From Jaltomata sinuosa (lineage: Eukaryota; Streptophyta; Magnoliopsida; Solanales; Solanaceae), in NCBI GenBank assembly GCA_003996215.1, contig QJPP01005287.1:1-64000 (forward strand): a stretch of DNA of 64,000 nucleotides, read 5' to 3'. Below the pieces are notes generated by a model, which ran no database searches, was not told the origin of the DNA, and saw only the letters and a list, made by a program, of their open reading frames with translations. Positions 44,429 to 54,810 of this stretch are shown in pieces (position 1 is the first letter of the stretch; each line of letters starts with the position of its first letter). The position numbers and the translations under genes were made by a program.

Positions 44429-45438
44429 ATGATCTCAAAGGGTTACATCTACCATATAGTCCAAGTTAAGGATTCTGAGTCCAAAACCCCACCTTTCCAG
44501 TCAGTTCCAGTAGTTAATGAGTTTCCAGAGGTATTTTCTAAAGATTTGCATGGAGTCCCTCCTGAGCAGGAGATCGACTTTGGGATATACCTTCTTCCAT
44601 ATACGCAGCCAATATCTACTCCTCTTTACAGAATGGCTCCAGCTGAGCTTAAGGAGTTGAAAGAACAGCTCAAAGACCTCCTAGATAATGGCTTTATTAG
44701 ACCCAGTATCTCTCCATGGAGTGCTCCAGTTCTCTTTGTGCATAATAAAAATGGTTCTCTCAGGATGTGTATAGACTACCATTAGTTGAACAAGGTCATA
44801 ATCAAGAATAAGTATACCATCCACAGGATTGATGACTTGTTTGACCATCTTCATGGTGCCAGCTACTTCTCCAAGATTGACCTCAGATTCAGTTATCATC
44901 AGCTCAGAGTTAGAGAGTGTGACATTTCGAAAACAGCCTTTAGAACTTGGTATGGTCACAATGAATTTGTGGTTATGTCTTTTGGACTATTGAATGCTCC
45001 TACAGCTTTTATGGACTTGATGAACAGGGTGTTCAAGCAGTATTTGGACATGTTCATTATTATCTTCTAAGATGATATTCTAGTCTACTCGTGGAGTGAG
45101 AAGGAGCATGCTAATCATTTGAGAGTGGTGCTGCAAAGTCTTAAGGATCGACAGTTATTTTCCAAATTCAGTAAGTGTGAGTTTTGGTTGTAGTAAGTCA
45201 CCTTTCTAGGACATGTAGTGCCTAAGGAGGGCATTTGAGTGGATTCTCAGAAGATAGAGGTAGTAAAGAATTGGCCTAGACCCACCTCTTTGATAGATAT
45301 TAGGAGCTTTTCGGGTTTGGCTGGTTACTATAGGAGATTTGTTGAGGGGTTTCGTCCATAGCCTCTCTATTAACTAGGCTGACTCAGAAGAAGGTCAAGT
45401 TCTAGTGGTCAGATGAGTATGAGAAAAACTTCCAAGAG
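44429..45438 (+). pseudogene. Reverse transcriptase of D, with a stop in the catalytic box
   Basis: One frame carries Y-R-M-A-P, S-L-R-M-C-I-D-Y, K-I-D-L-R-F-S-Y-H-Q and V-V-M-S-F-G. At the catalytic motif, where relatives read F-I-D-D, this copy reads F, TAA (45068-45070), D, D. Another stop is near 44785, and two occur near 45190. A one-base loss around 45353 shifts the rest. This RT is clearly dead at its active site. Confidence 0.9.
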
Positions 45439-45840
45439 TTGAAAACTAGGTTGACCACATCCCCAGTTTTGACTCTGCTAGAGGTTTTAGATGGTTTCTT
45501 AGTATACTATGATGCGTCCAGAGCCGGCCTTGGTTGTGTTCTGATGCAGCATGGTAAATTCATTGCATATGCCTCTAGACAGCTTAAGACTTATGAGAAT
45601 AACTACCCGACTCATGATCTTGAGTTAGCAGTAGTGGTCTTTGCCTTGAAGATTTGGAGACACTACTTTTATGGTGTCTATGTAGATGTGTTTACTGACC
45701 ACAAGAGCCTTCAGTATGTATTCACCCAGAAAGAACTGAATCTTTGTTAGAGAAGGTGGCTAGAGATTCTTAAGGACTATGATATGAGCATGTTTTACCA
45801 TCCGGGTAAGGCCAATATAGTACCGGATTAACTTAGCAGG
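45439..45840 (+). pseudogene. RNase H of D
   Basis: Y-Y-D-A-S-R-A-G-L-G-C-V-L-M-Q, Y-A-S-R-Q-L-K, D-L-E-L-A-V and T-D-H-K-S-L-Q-Y show the first three acidic blocks. A TAG near 45748 interrupts before the W-L-E-I-L-K-D-Y segment. The last block reads V-P-D-stop-L-S-R rather than A-D-A-L-S-R. It is degraded. Confidence 0.85.
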
Positions 45841-45846
45841 TTTTTC

Positions 45847-46788
45847 ATGGGTAGTATATCACAGGTTGAGGAAGGAAAGAAGGAACTAGCCAAGGATGTT
45901 CACAGGCTTGCTCAGTTAGGGGTTCGCCTCATAGATTCATCAGAAGGTAGTGTCATTGTTCAGAATAGGTCAGAGTCTTCATTGGTAGCCGAGGTAAAGG
46001 AAAAGCAAGACAGTGATCCCATCTTACTTCAGCTAAAAGGTGTTGTCCAGAAGCAGTGAGTAGAGGTTTTATCCCAAGGGGGAGATGGTGTACTTTGTTA
46101 TCAGGGTCGTCTATATGTTCCTAATATAGGTCACTTGAAGCAGCAGATTTTGACAGAGTCTCATAGCTCCAGGTATTCCATCCATTTTGGTGTCACCAAG
46201 ATATATCGTGACCTATGGGAAGTTTATTGGTGGAATGGTATGAAGAGGGACATTGCTGATTTTGTGGCTAAGTGTCCCAACTGTCAGCAAGTGAAGGTAG
46301 AACATCAGCGACCAGGTGGTATGACTCAGGAGATGGACATTCCTACTTGGAAGTGGGAGCTGATCAATATGGACTTTATTACAGGATTACCTCGTACTCA
46401 CAGACAGCATGATTCTATTTGGGTGATTGTAGACAGGGTGACTAAGTCAGCCCACTTCCTAGCTGTCAAGACAATCGATTTAGCAGAGGACTATGCCAGA
46501 CTCTACATCCGTGAGATAGTTAGGTTGCATGGAGTTCCCTTATCCATTATCTCAGATAGGGGTACCCAATTTTGGAGATTGTTTTTGAAGGGTCTTGGTA
46601 CTCAGGTTAATCTTGGTATAGCTTTTCACCCACAGACAGATGGTCAGGCAGAGCGTACTATTCAGACCTTAGAGGACATGTTTAGAGCTTGCATAATCGA
46701 CTTTAATGGTAATTGGGATGATCACTTACCTCTTATAGAGTTTGCCTATAATAACAGTTTTCACTCTAGCATTCATATGGCCCCGTAA
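45847..46788 (+). pseudogene. Integrase zinc domain and core of D
   Basis: After the connection segment (46059 stop), a 217-codon frame from 46135 has H-S-S-R-Y-S-I-H and C-P-N-C-Q-Q (zinc domain). The core follows: N-M-D-F-I-T-G-L-P, S-D-R-G-T-Q-F and G-Q-A-E-R-T-I, with all three catalytic acids. About nine residues after the second D are missing compared with A and E (T-Q-F-W-R-L-F instead of a longer segment). The frame ends at a stop in A-P-stop-E-A-L-Y. Confidence 0.88.
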
Positions 46789-47412
46789 GAGGCACTTTAT
46801 AGGCGGAGGTGTAGATCACCTATAGGCTAATTTGAGGTAGGTGAAGTAGCTTTTATAGGTCCAGATTCAGTCCATGAGACTATGGAGAAGGTTCAGCTTA
46901 TTAGATAAAGGTTGAAGGCGGCTCAAAGTTTTCAAAAATCTTAAGAAGATGTAAGAAGAAGGGAGCTAGAGTTTGAGGTTGATGATTGGGTTTTTCTGAA
47001 AGTGTCACCCATGAAGGGTGTGATGAGATTCGGTAAGAAGGGGAAGCTTAGTCCCCGATATGTAGGCCCTTACAGGATTCTGAGGAGAGTTGGCAAGGTG
47101 GCCTATGAGTTAGAATTCCCTGCATACTTAGCATCGGTGCACCCAGTCTTTCATGTATCCTTGTTGAAGAAATGTATTAGTGATCCAGCTTTAGTTGTGC
47201 CCTTAGAGAGCGTGGGTGTGAAGGAAAGTCTCTCTTACGAAGACATCCAGTTTAGATCCTTGATCGTCAGATTTTGAGGCTTAGAAAGAAGGAAGTTGCC
47301 TCAGTAAAAGTTCTTTGGAGAACCAGTATGTTGAGGGAGCTACTTGGAAAGCAAAAGCAGCCATGATGACCAAGTACCCATACCTCTTCCCTTACGATCC
47401 AGCTTCAGCTTG
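46789..47412 (+). pseudogene. Integrase C-terminus and chromodomain-like tail of D
   Basis: The same frame continues with stops: R-R-R-C-R-S-P, then R-R-R-E-L-E-F-E-V-D-D-W-V-F, G-K-L-S-P-R-Y-V-G-P-Y-R-I-L and H-P-V-F-H-V-S-L-L-K-K. A frameshift near 47245 breaks the chromodomain-like end. Traces such as V-L-W and the K-Y-P-Y-L-F-P tail remain near 47310-47400. Confidence 0.85.
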
Positions 47413-47638
47413 AGGTAATAGTACCTCTCCAGTTTCTCAACTTATCTTAGATGTATTTCAGTCTCAGTATCATGTTCCATCTGCTATTCATGGATTTCAG
47501 TACTCTTTTGTGTACTTAGAACCTATTTCAGCTAGAAATCATCTTTTAATACTCAGTGGTAGGGTTTGCAGCTCCTTCCCTCCAAACTCAGCTTGTTGTA
47601 GTCTTCATTCCAGGATGAATGACCCAAGGGGGACATTT
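47413..47638 (+). other. D 3' spacer and polypurine tract
   Basis: Non-coding spacer ending with the purine run AAGGGGGA at 47626-47633, just before the 3' LTR. Confidence 0.8.
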
Positions 47639-49736
47639 TGTAACACCCTAGAAATTCTAAGCCTAGAACTAGCCCAGAAAACATAAAATTTTAAACTGTC
47701 CAAGCTAGATCAGGAACCACGGACCAGTTCTATGGGTCGTGGAACAGTCCACGGACTGTGATTCCCCTCCGTGGAATTAGTCCTGCAGACCATTCCCTCA
47801 GAACCCAAACCATTGACCAAGTCAACGAGCTGTGAACAGGACCATGGGTCATGGAATGGACTCGTGGATCTCAGTCAGAGGCCAGCAAGTTGGGGTCAGT
47901 TTCACGAGTTTGAACCATGGACCGCTGAACATTCCATGAGTTATGGATTCCACCCGTGGAACACAAACCTGAGGGTCATCAAATCCCTCAGGAACCACGA
48001 GTAGGTTCCACGAGACATGGATGGTTTCACGAGCTATGAACCTGGCTCATGGTTATCAGACCCACAGTCATGAATAAAAGCTCAGGAACCACGACAGGGT
48101 TCCACAAGTTGTGGAAGCTTCCACAAACCATGGAAACCTGTCTGTGGAACCCAGTCATGAATTTTCTAGCCGTTCTTAAATTAGTTTCTCAGGATTATTT
48201 TAGACCTTTCCTTTCTATTTTAGCTCCGACTATAAATAGTCTTAGGCTTATTTTATTAAGTCTAATCCTCCAAAACATATCAGTTCTCCTCATTCCTCCT
48301 CTCAAGTCAGAAAAGAGCATTCTTCTCCAAAGTTTCAGACCTAGGGCTTTCTCCTCCAAGCTTCAACGTCAGATTTTCTTGAAGAATATCCTTCTACCAG
48401 GTATGTGTGTATTCCGTAAGGGTTTAGTCCACCATTATATCCAAAAACTCTCAGCTTTATTTTACAATTTTCCATGAATTTAAGAACTAGGGCTCCTACC
48501 CAATTATGCAAATTCTTCTAGGATTTAGTTCTTATGATTATCACATGATTTATATCCTACTTTATAGGAATTGCAATATGTTTTAATGATTTGCATGAGT
48601 TTCCACCATGACTTGAAAACTCAAAAAAATTAGCCTTAAATTGTAGGATTTTCTAAAGTATTAGATTTCCTTCAAAATTCAACCTAGATTATCAGTATAA
48701 GTTTTAAAAGTAGAATTTAGCCAATTTTTAGTCTACTACAGCATTTCAAAAAAATAGAGATTTCAGATTAGTCTAGTCCTTACTCAGAAACTTAGGACTC
48801 CAATTTTAAAATGAGCTAGTAGTATTCAGTTTGGGAGTAGTGTTTAGCACCGAGTTAGACCAGCGTTTAGCGTACCCTTAAAGTCCCAGAACTACATTCC
48901 ACCATAGGTTATTTATCCCTTCAGTTGGGCCTCAGAAATAGTGATCACACCAATCATGCCTTTATACCCTGGCAAGGTATATTGGGTCCTCTCTATGGCA
49001 TATACATTGGACTCTACGTTTAGCCCACGTGGTTTATGTCAGTTAATAGACTCTCCCACAGTGTTAGTTTCAGTAATATGCATTAGGCCCTCAGTTATAT
49101 TTACTTTCAGCTTTCAGCATGTTTCCAGATTACTCTTGCATTCCAGCTATTTATGCATGATTATATTTTGGGCCTATGTACTACAGTTTAGTTTAGTTTA
49201 TAGCTTTTCAGTATTTTAGAAGATTTACATTTCATTCAGCCTTGCATACCCCTCATGCTCAGTTCATTCAAAGTACTGGCGCATACTCTATGTGTTGCAT
49301 CTTATCATGATATAGGTTCAGGTTCTCAGCTTTAGCCTCGTGATTAGCTCGCCCAGTGACATATCCATGACAGTCAATGGTGAGTCTTCATCATACAAGG
49401 ACATATCTTTTACATGCTTTTTGAGTTAGGCAGCTTGTCCTTATTTTTAGTACTTGGAGTTAGCTAGGGGCTTGTCCCAGTAGCTCATTAGTATTAGAGG
49501 CTTTCAGACATAGATTCAGACTTCAACTTATGTAGTTTAGTTGATTTTCATACAGACTATCATTTCAGATATATTTATATTCATTATTCCCTTCAGTTAT
49601 GATTTATTTAATATACTTCTGCTTGTTTAGAATTATATTTAGTATACTTGTGATATGCCAGTTTCAGTGTTAGCTTAGGGTCACTTGTGATCCTAGGTCC
49701 CATGTTACATCTAGGGGCTAGTCTCGGGGCGTGACA
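47639..49736 (+). repeat. 3' LTR of D
   Basis: 2098 bp from TGTAACACC to GGGGCGTGACA. Unlike the 5' LTR it is uninterrupted, so it shows the full LTR. TATA box at 48231-48238, donor-like CAGGTATGTG (GT at 48401), acceptor-like ATAG ending at 49315. Short CCACGG and CATGGACC motifs are frequent in the first 500 bases. Reading frames inside (47771-48477, 48941-49219) are not protein-like. Confidence 0.94.
48231..48238 (+). promoter_or_regulatory. TATA box of the D 3' LTR
   Basis: TATAAATA, conserved with 31802-31809. In a 3' LTR it could drive read-out transcription into the flanking C sequence. No expression evidence exists here. Confidence 0.6.
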
Positions 49737-49741
49737 GTCAC
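49737..49741. other. Right target-site duplication of D (GTCAC)
   Basis: Identical to 31205-31209. C gag resumes after it. Confidence 0.95.
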
Positions 49742-50283
49742 GATCGAGGGGCCAGATATTAGAGGCCTCAACATCAGGGTATCTACAGTGGTTCTTGTTA
49801 CAGTGGTAGAGGTTCAATCTAGTAGGGCCGAGATTATCAACCACAATAGCACCAGGGTTAGTCTAATCGACCAGTTCAGGATTTGCTTTACAGTCTAGTC
49901 AATTGGTTTAGGCTTTGCTTTAGGCTTTCAGTAGTTCTCAATTTGAGTAGGGCCAGAGTAGTCAGCAGGGTTACAATGGTCAGACTCTGAGGGGTTCAGT
50001 TTCTAGGGCATCAAGTCATGGTGGCCACACCAGTGTAGCTATTTTATCCAGGCAAGGTAGGCCGTCAGGACCTTGTTATGAGTGTGGGATCATTGGTCAC
50101 TTTGCTAGAGATTTCCCCCAATAAGGTATAGTTCAGCCAGCCGCTTAGCTGGCTCAGCCTATCCATGTAGTTTAGCCACTGGATAGAGGAGGTGGTGGTC
50201 AGGCTAGAGGTGGTGCCCAGCATGGCAGGATAGGTGGTAGGGATGGCGGTCAGTCAGGACGAGGTCATCATCAGTTTTAGGCA
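49742..50283 (+). pseudogene. Gag of element C, C-terminal part
   Basis: It resumes after D with a Gln/Gly/Ser-rich stretch. A degraded zinc knuckle (C-Y-E-C-G-I-I-G-H-F-A-R-D-F) follows at about 50065-50120, where the last Cys has become Phe. A Gly/Gln-rich link leads to the protease. Several stops are present. Confidence 0.8.
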
Positions 50284-50700
50284 GTGCCTGGGAGACCAGA
50301 GGTAGAGGCCTCGGATGCTGTGATCATAGTTATAATTTATCTATATTGTCAGTCAGCTTTGGCTTTATTTGATCCTGGATATACTTGCTCGTATGCTTTT
50401 GCCTACTATTTGCCTTATTTGGGGTTGGCTAGTAAGCCATTATTTGTGCTTATATCTGATTTGACCCCGATAGGAGATTCTTTAGTAGTGGATCGGATTG
50501 TGAGGTCCCGTATGATTTTTGTTGGTGATTTAGAGACTTGGGGTGATTTTATAATTCTTGATATGCTAAACTTTGATGTGACTCTGGGCATGGACTGGTT
50601 ATCCCCATATCAAGAAATTTTGGATTGTTATGACAATACCATTACCATAGCCATGCCCGGCGTATCCCCAATTGTGTGGTAAGGTTCTGTTAGCCACACA
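50284..50700 (+). pseudogene. Protease of element C
   Basis: A 132-codon open frame. The active-site region reads L-F-D-P-G-Y-T-C-S-Y, where relatives have D-P-G-S-T-Y-S-Y. The second conserved block G-D-S-L-V-V-D-R and the V-T-L-G-M-D-W-L-S motif are both in frame. The aspartate is kept, but the following Ser is replaced by Tyr. It ends at a stop in the linker to RT. Confidence 0.85.
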
Positions 50701-50736
50701 CCGTCAGGGATCATCTCTTGTCTTTGATCTAGGAAG

Positions 50737-51720
50737 TTGATTTCTCGTGGTTGTTTGGATTATCTAGCATATGTCCAAGATGCAAGTGCTAAACTTTCTT
50801 TCCCTGAGTCAATTCCTGTGGTTAGAGATTTCCTAGATGTGTTTCCTACCAACCTGCTAGGCCTTCCACCTGAGAGAGATATTGATTTTGCTATTTTGTT
50901 AGAGTCGGGCACCAGGCCCATTTCTATTTCTCCTTGCCGAATGGCTCTAACTGATTTAAGAGAGCTTAAGGAGCAGCTCCAGGACTTGTTAGCTAAGGGA
51001 TTTATTAGGCTGAGTGTATTGCCTTGGGGTGCCCTAGTTCTGTTTTTGAAGAAGAAAGATGAGTCGATGCAGATGTGTATTAATTATAGGCAATTGAATA
51101 AGGTGACTATGAAGAATAGGGATCTGATATCGTGCATAGATAACTTGTTTGATCAGTTTCAAGGTTTAGTCGTGTTTTCAAAGATAGATTTGAGGTCCGG
51201 CTACCACCAGTTGAGGATTAAGGCGGAGGACATCCCTAAGACAGTAATCAGGACACGATATGACCACTATAAGTTCCTGGTGATGTCTTTTGGGTTGACT
51301 AATGCCCTCGCAGCTTTCATGGACTTGATGCACATGGTGCTTAGCCCGTACTTTGACTCATTTGTGATAGTTTTCATAGATGACATCCTGATATACTTGC
51401 AAAGTAGAGAGGATCATGAGCAGCACTAGAGGATAATACTCCACACTTTGAGAGATCATCGGTTTTATGCCAAGTTCTCAAAGTGCAATTTGGCTTGATT
51501 TAGTTACGTTCCTAAGACACGTGGTGTCTAAGGATGGGATTAGTATGGACCCTGGTAAGATTTTAGCAGTTCGTGATTGGCCTAGACTTACTACTCCTAC
51601 CAAGGTTTGCAGCTTTATTGGTTTAGCAGGGTACTACAGATGGTTCGTTGAGGGATTTTCTTCTATAGCAGCACCTTTGACTAGGCTGACTAGAAAGAAT
51701 GTCCTATTTTAGTGTTCAAA
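50737..51720 (+). pseudogene. Reverse transcriptase of element C
   Basis: A 230-codon frame (50737-51429) holds D-L-R-E-L-K-E-Q-L, M-Q-M-C-I-N-Y-R-Q-L-N-K-V-T, K-I-D-L-R-S-G-Y-H-Q, V-M-S-F-G-L-T-N and the catalytic F-I-D-D at 51373-51384. A stop (51427-51429) and a frameshift near 51480 break it. The connection segment continues in another frame (G-L-A-G-Y-Y-R-W-F-V-E-G-F-S-S, about 51624-51668). The catalytic aspartates are intact. Confidence 0.9.
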
Positions 51721-51744
51721 TCAGTGCGAGCATTGCTTTCAGAG

Positions 51745-52160
51745 GCTTAAGGCCCTGTTGACTTCAGCTTCAGTGTTGACTTTGCCAGTTGAGGGTCAGA
51801 GCTTCTCGGTATATTGTGATGCTTCATGGGTTGGTATTGGCTATGTATTAATGCAGCAGGGTCGTGTGATGGCATATGCATTGATACAGTTGAAGGTTCA
51901 CGAGCGTAACTACCTCATTAATGACTTAGAGTTACCGATAGTAGTCTTTGTCCTCAAGATTTGGAGGCACTACATATATGGGGTTCACTATGAGATCTTT
52001 ACTGATCACCATAGTCTTTAGTACATCACAAGTCACCGAGAGCTGAACTCGAGGTAGAGGAGATAGATTGAATTACTGAAGGACTATGACTTCACTATTC
52101 TATATCATCTGGGTAAGGCAAATGTGGTAGAGGATGTCTTGAGTCAGAAGGCAGTGAGTA
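51745..52160 (+). pseudogene. RNase H of element C
   Basis: The frame at 51758-52021 shows Y-C-D-A-S-W-V-G-I-G-Y-V-L-M-Q, then Y-L-I-N-D-L-E-L-P and F-T-D-H-H-S-L. The usual A-D-A-L-S-R block is V-E-D-V-L-S-Q near 52127. Stops occur at 52019-52021 and near 52056. It is degraded but clearly the same domain as in the other elements. Confidence 0.85.
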
Positions 52161-53210
52161 TGGGTAGCCTAGCTTCACTTTCAGTTTCAAAGCAACCATT
52201 GGCCTTGACATCTAGTCCTTGTACAACTGTTTGGTTAGGATTGACTTGTCTAATCCTAGCAGAGTTCTTTTCAGTATTGAGGTTCATTCTATCTTGGTTG
52301 ATCAGATTTAGAGCCATCAATTTGAGGATCAGTGGTTGTGTGACCTTTGTGATTAAGTTGTTTGGGGTAAGGCCAGCCGGACTACTCTAGATTCAAATGG
52401 TTTTCTGAGGTTTGATAGTTGTCTTTGTGTTCTTAGAGTTTATGATTTGATTCAGTTGATTCTTCAGGAGGCACATTATTCTAGATATTCTATCCATCTT
52501 GGCGCATCCAAAATGTACAGAGATTTGAGATAGATTTACTAGTGGAGTGGTATGAATCGAACATGGAAGAGTTTGTATCTTGGTGCTTATACTATCAGCA
52601 GGTCAAGTTTGAGCACATGAGACCTGATGGATTGAGGCAGCGACTACCCATTCCTGAGTGGAAGTGAGAGGGGATTACTATAGACTTCATAGTTAGGTTG
52701 CCCCGTACTTCTCGAGGATTTAACTCCATTTGGGTAATTGTTAATCGTATAACTAAGTCAGTGCAATTCTTTCCGGTTCAGACTACTTACAATGCAGAAA
52801 GGTTAGCTCAGATTTTCCTCTGTGAGATTGTTCAGATGCATGGGGTCCCAGCTTCTATCATTTCAGACTGCAGCAGTCAGTTAACAAATTAGTTCTAGAG
52901 GGATATTCAGCAAGATTTGGGTACAGAGGTTCAGCTTAGTACCGCATTCCACCCTCAGACAGATAGCCAGTCCAAGAGGACTATTCAGGTCCTGGAGGAC
53001 ATATTACGGGCATGTGTTCTTGACTTTAGAGGTTCATGGGATCAGTTTATGCCTTTGGCCGAGTTTTCCTATAATAATATTTTCTATTCGAGCATTGGCA
53101 TAGCACCTTTTGAGGCATTGTATGGTAGGCATTGCAAATTGCAGTGGGTTAGTTTGATGGTTTGGAGTCTAGGCCACAGAGTACAGACTTGCTTTGTGAT
53201 TCCATAGACA
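52161..53210 (+). pseudogene. Integrase of element C
   Basis: After a connection segment, the zinc-domain traces (A-H-Y-S-R-Y-S-I-H near 52470-52500) and a broken C-x2-C pair near 52590 are followed by the core. The core reads I-D-F near 52683, N-S-I-W-V-I-V-N-R near 52724, I-S-D-C-S-S-Q (second D) near 52863, and S-K-R-T-I where relatives have the catalytic Glu (here Lys, near 52974). So one catalytic residue is lost. The F-S-Y-N-N block follows at about 53064. Confidence 0.82.
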
Positions 53211-53267
53211 GAGTCTGAGTGATTCAGGACAGACTTTAGGCAGCCTAGAGTATACAGAAGAGCTACG

Positions 53268-53705
53268 TTGATCAGACTTCATGCCTTAGTGTTCAGTGTT
53301 GGTGACTTGGTGTTCCTCCATGTATCGCCCATAAAGGGAGTGATGAGATTTGAAAGGCGGGGCAAGCTTAGCCCCAGATACATTAGGCCGTTTGAGATTC
53401 TTCAGAGGGTTGGTAGTGTTGCTTACATGTTAGCTTTGCCTCCGATATTTTCAGATATACACCCAATCTTTCATGTATCAATGTTTTGGTGGTACGTTTC
53501 AGACGAGTCTCATGTGTTGCAGTGGGATTCAGTTAAGTTAGATGAGAGTTTAGCCTTTGTTGAGGAGACGGTTGCCATTCTGGCCAGAGATGTCAGGAGA
53601 TTGAGGTCTAGGGAGATTCTGTTTGTTAAGGTTCAATTAAGGCACCATCCAATTAATAAGGCTACCAGGGAGACCAGGAGAGAGATGCGGGCTCAGTATT
53701 CATAG
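53268..53705 (+). pseudogene. Integrase C-terminus and chromodomain-like tail of element C
   Basis: A 145-codon frame reads G-D-L-V-F-L-H-V-S-P-I-K-G-V-M-R-F, G-K-L-S-P-R-Y-I-R-P-F-E-I-L and H-P-I-F-H-V-S-M. A degenerate chromodomain-like end follows (V-E-E-T-V-A-I-L-A-R-D-V-R-R-L, V-K-V-Q-L-R-H-H, tail M-R-A-Q-Y). It ends with TAG at 53703-53705. This is the most complete open stretch of C. Confidence 0.87.
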
Positions 53706-53775
53706 TTGTTTGAGCCTTCAGGTACTCCATTGTTCTTGACTTTCGAGGACGAAAGTCCTTTTTAGTAGTGAATGA
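53706..53775 (+). other. C 3' spacer without a standard polypurine tract
   Basis: A short spacer containing TTCGAGGACGAAAGTCC and then TTTTTAGTAGTGAATGA just before the LTR. The expected purine run is weak. The same AGTAGTG-ATGA text stands at this place in F (about 61060-61073), so it appears to be a family trait. Confidence 0.6.
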
Positions 53776-54027
53776 TGTAATGACCCATTCGGTCATTCCC
53801 GCATTTATGCTTTCTTTGTACTGTTAGAGCTTGCCTGTAGTGACCCCAAGTCATTTATGGCTTGCAGGGACTGGTGGTTCGGAGCCCTGGCCATTCATTT
53901 GGTCTTTATGGTTGTTTCCCTATTTTAGAGCCTTAACTTAGGATTTCATTGACTTTGGTCAACATTCTTGGTAAACGCACTAAGAATCAAATTCCAACAG
54001 TTCCATTAACTCTAGAGCGTGGATTTT
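53776..54027 (+). repeat. 3' LTR of element C, first 252 bp, interrupted by F
   Basis: It starts TGTAATGACCC and follows 25534 onward as far as the GTGGATTTT text, where the F LTR begins. The remainder should lie to the right of F, outside the window. ATTTT at 54023-54027 is the presumed left target duplication of F. Confidence 0.88.
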
Positions 54028-54802
54028 TGTAATGACCCTCCCGGTCATTTATGCGTGTTCACCTTTCTTATACCGTTAGAGCTTGCCTGTAGCGGCCCCA
54101 AGTCATTTATGGCTTGCTGGGACCAGTAGTTTGGTGCCTGGGCAGTTGGTTTGGTCTTTTTTGTAGTTCCCTGTTTTAGAGCTTTAAGCTTTTGAAATCG
54201 TTGACTTCAGTCAATATTCTTTGTGAACGCGCTCGGAATCAAATTCTGATAATTCCATTAGCTCCAGAGCATGAACGCTCGGGATCCGAGAGCTTTTTAG
54301 CTTGGAATTCTCTCTCTTTCTTCATTTTCAAGCCAGTTGGGCTTGTTTGGTTGACTTTGGTCAACATTTGGAGAAGACGGCTTCGGAAGGAAATTTCGTC
54401 AGCGCTGTTAGCTCTGGAATACCGAGTTTGTGTTAGGTAGTTGGTTGGTTTAGGTTATGGGTGATCCAAGCTCTTTTTGGATGTTTGGTTGGCGTTAGCT
54501 AGTGTTGACATGGGTCTAAATTCTTCTGAAATAACCTCGTATGGAAGTTTCATCGATTTCGTTGAGTCCGGAATGTCGTTTCCACTCTAATAGCACTATG
54601 GGTTTTTGTGTATCGAGTTCTGATTGTGCCAAAAATGCACTGTAGAAGTTTTTAGCACTGCTGGTTTTCTGTTGATGGTATGGCTGAAGTTGTTCATCAT
54701 GATCTCGAAGAAAAACCCTCGCGATCGTGATGAGTTGGCCAGTTTGTTCATCGAGATCTCGAAGGTTTTTCTTTGCGATAGTGATGAACAAATCCCTGTA
54801 TG

Positions 54803-54810
54803 TATATATA
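54803..54810 (+). promoter_or_regulatory. TATA box of the F 5' LTR
   Basis: TATATATA, directly followed by a pyrimidine-rich CTTCTCCTTC segment. Conserved at 61869-61876. It lies just downstream of the inverted-repeat cluster. Confidence 0.6.

Larger units (their letters stand above)
31210..49736 (+). mobile_element. Element D: Ty3/gypsy (Tekay/Del-like) retrotransposon, nested in C and carrying E
   Basis: 18527 bp including E; about 9.24 kb without it. Order: 5' LTR (31210-32659 and 41945-42593), PBS, gag, protease, RT, RNase H, integrase, chromodomain-like tail, polypurine tract, 3' LTR (47639-49736). Identical 5 bp flanks show a normal integrase-mediated insertion into C gag. By eye the two LTRs differ at about 10% in their first 165 bases. 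Pol has many stops, one of them inside the RT catalytic box. Confidence 0.95.
25534..54027 (+). mobile_element. Element C: Ty3/gypsy retrotransposon, outer host of nested D, E and F (continues past the window)
   Basis: Plus-strand order: 5' LTR (25534-28997), PBS/leader tandem array, gag part 1 (30259-31209), [D], gag part 2 (49742-50283), protease, RT, RNase H, integrase, tail, and the start of the 3' LTR (53776-54027), which is then split by F. The rest of the 3' LTR would lie right of F, outside the window. Without D the internal region is about 6.2 kb, of which about 1 kb is repeat expansion. It is Tekay/Del-like by pol sequence. Many stops make it inactive. Confidence 0.88.

Noticed and set aside
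47771..48477. Frames of 77 and 142 codons in the 3' LTR of D
   Set aside because: They are not conserved in the 5' LTR copy, and they overlap the TATA box and the donor-like site.
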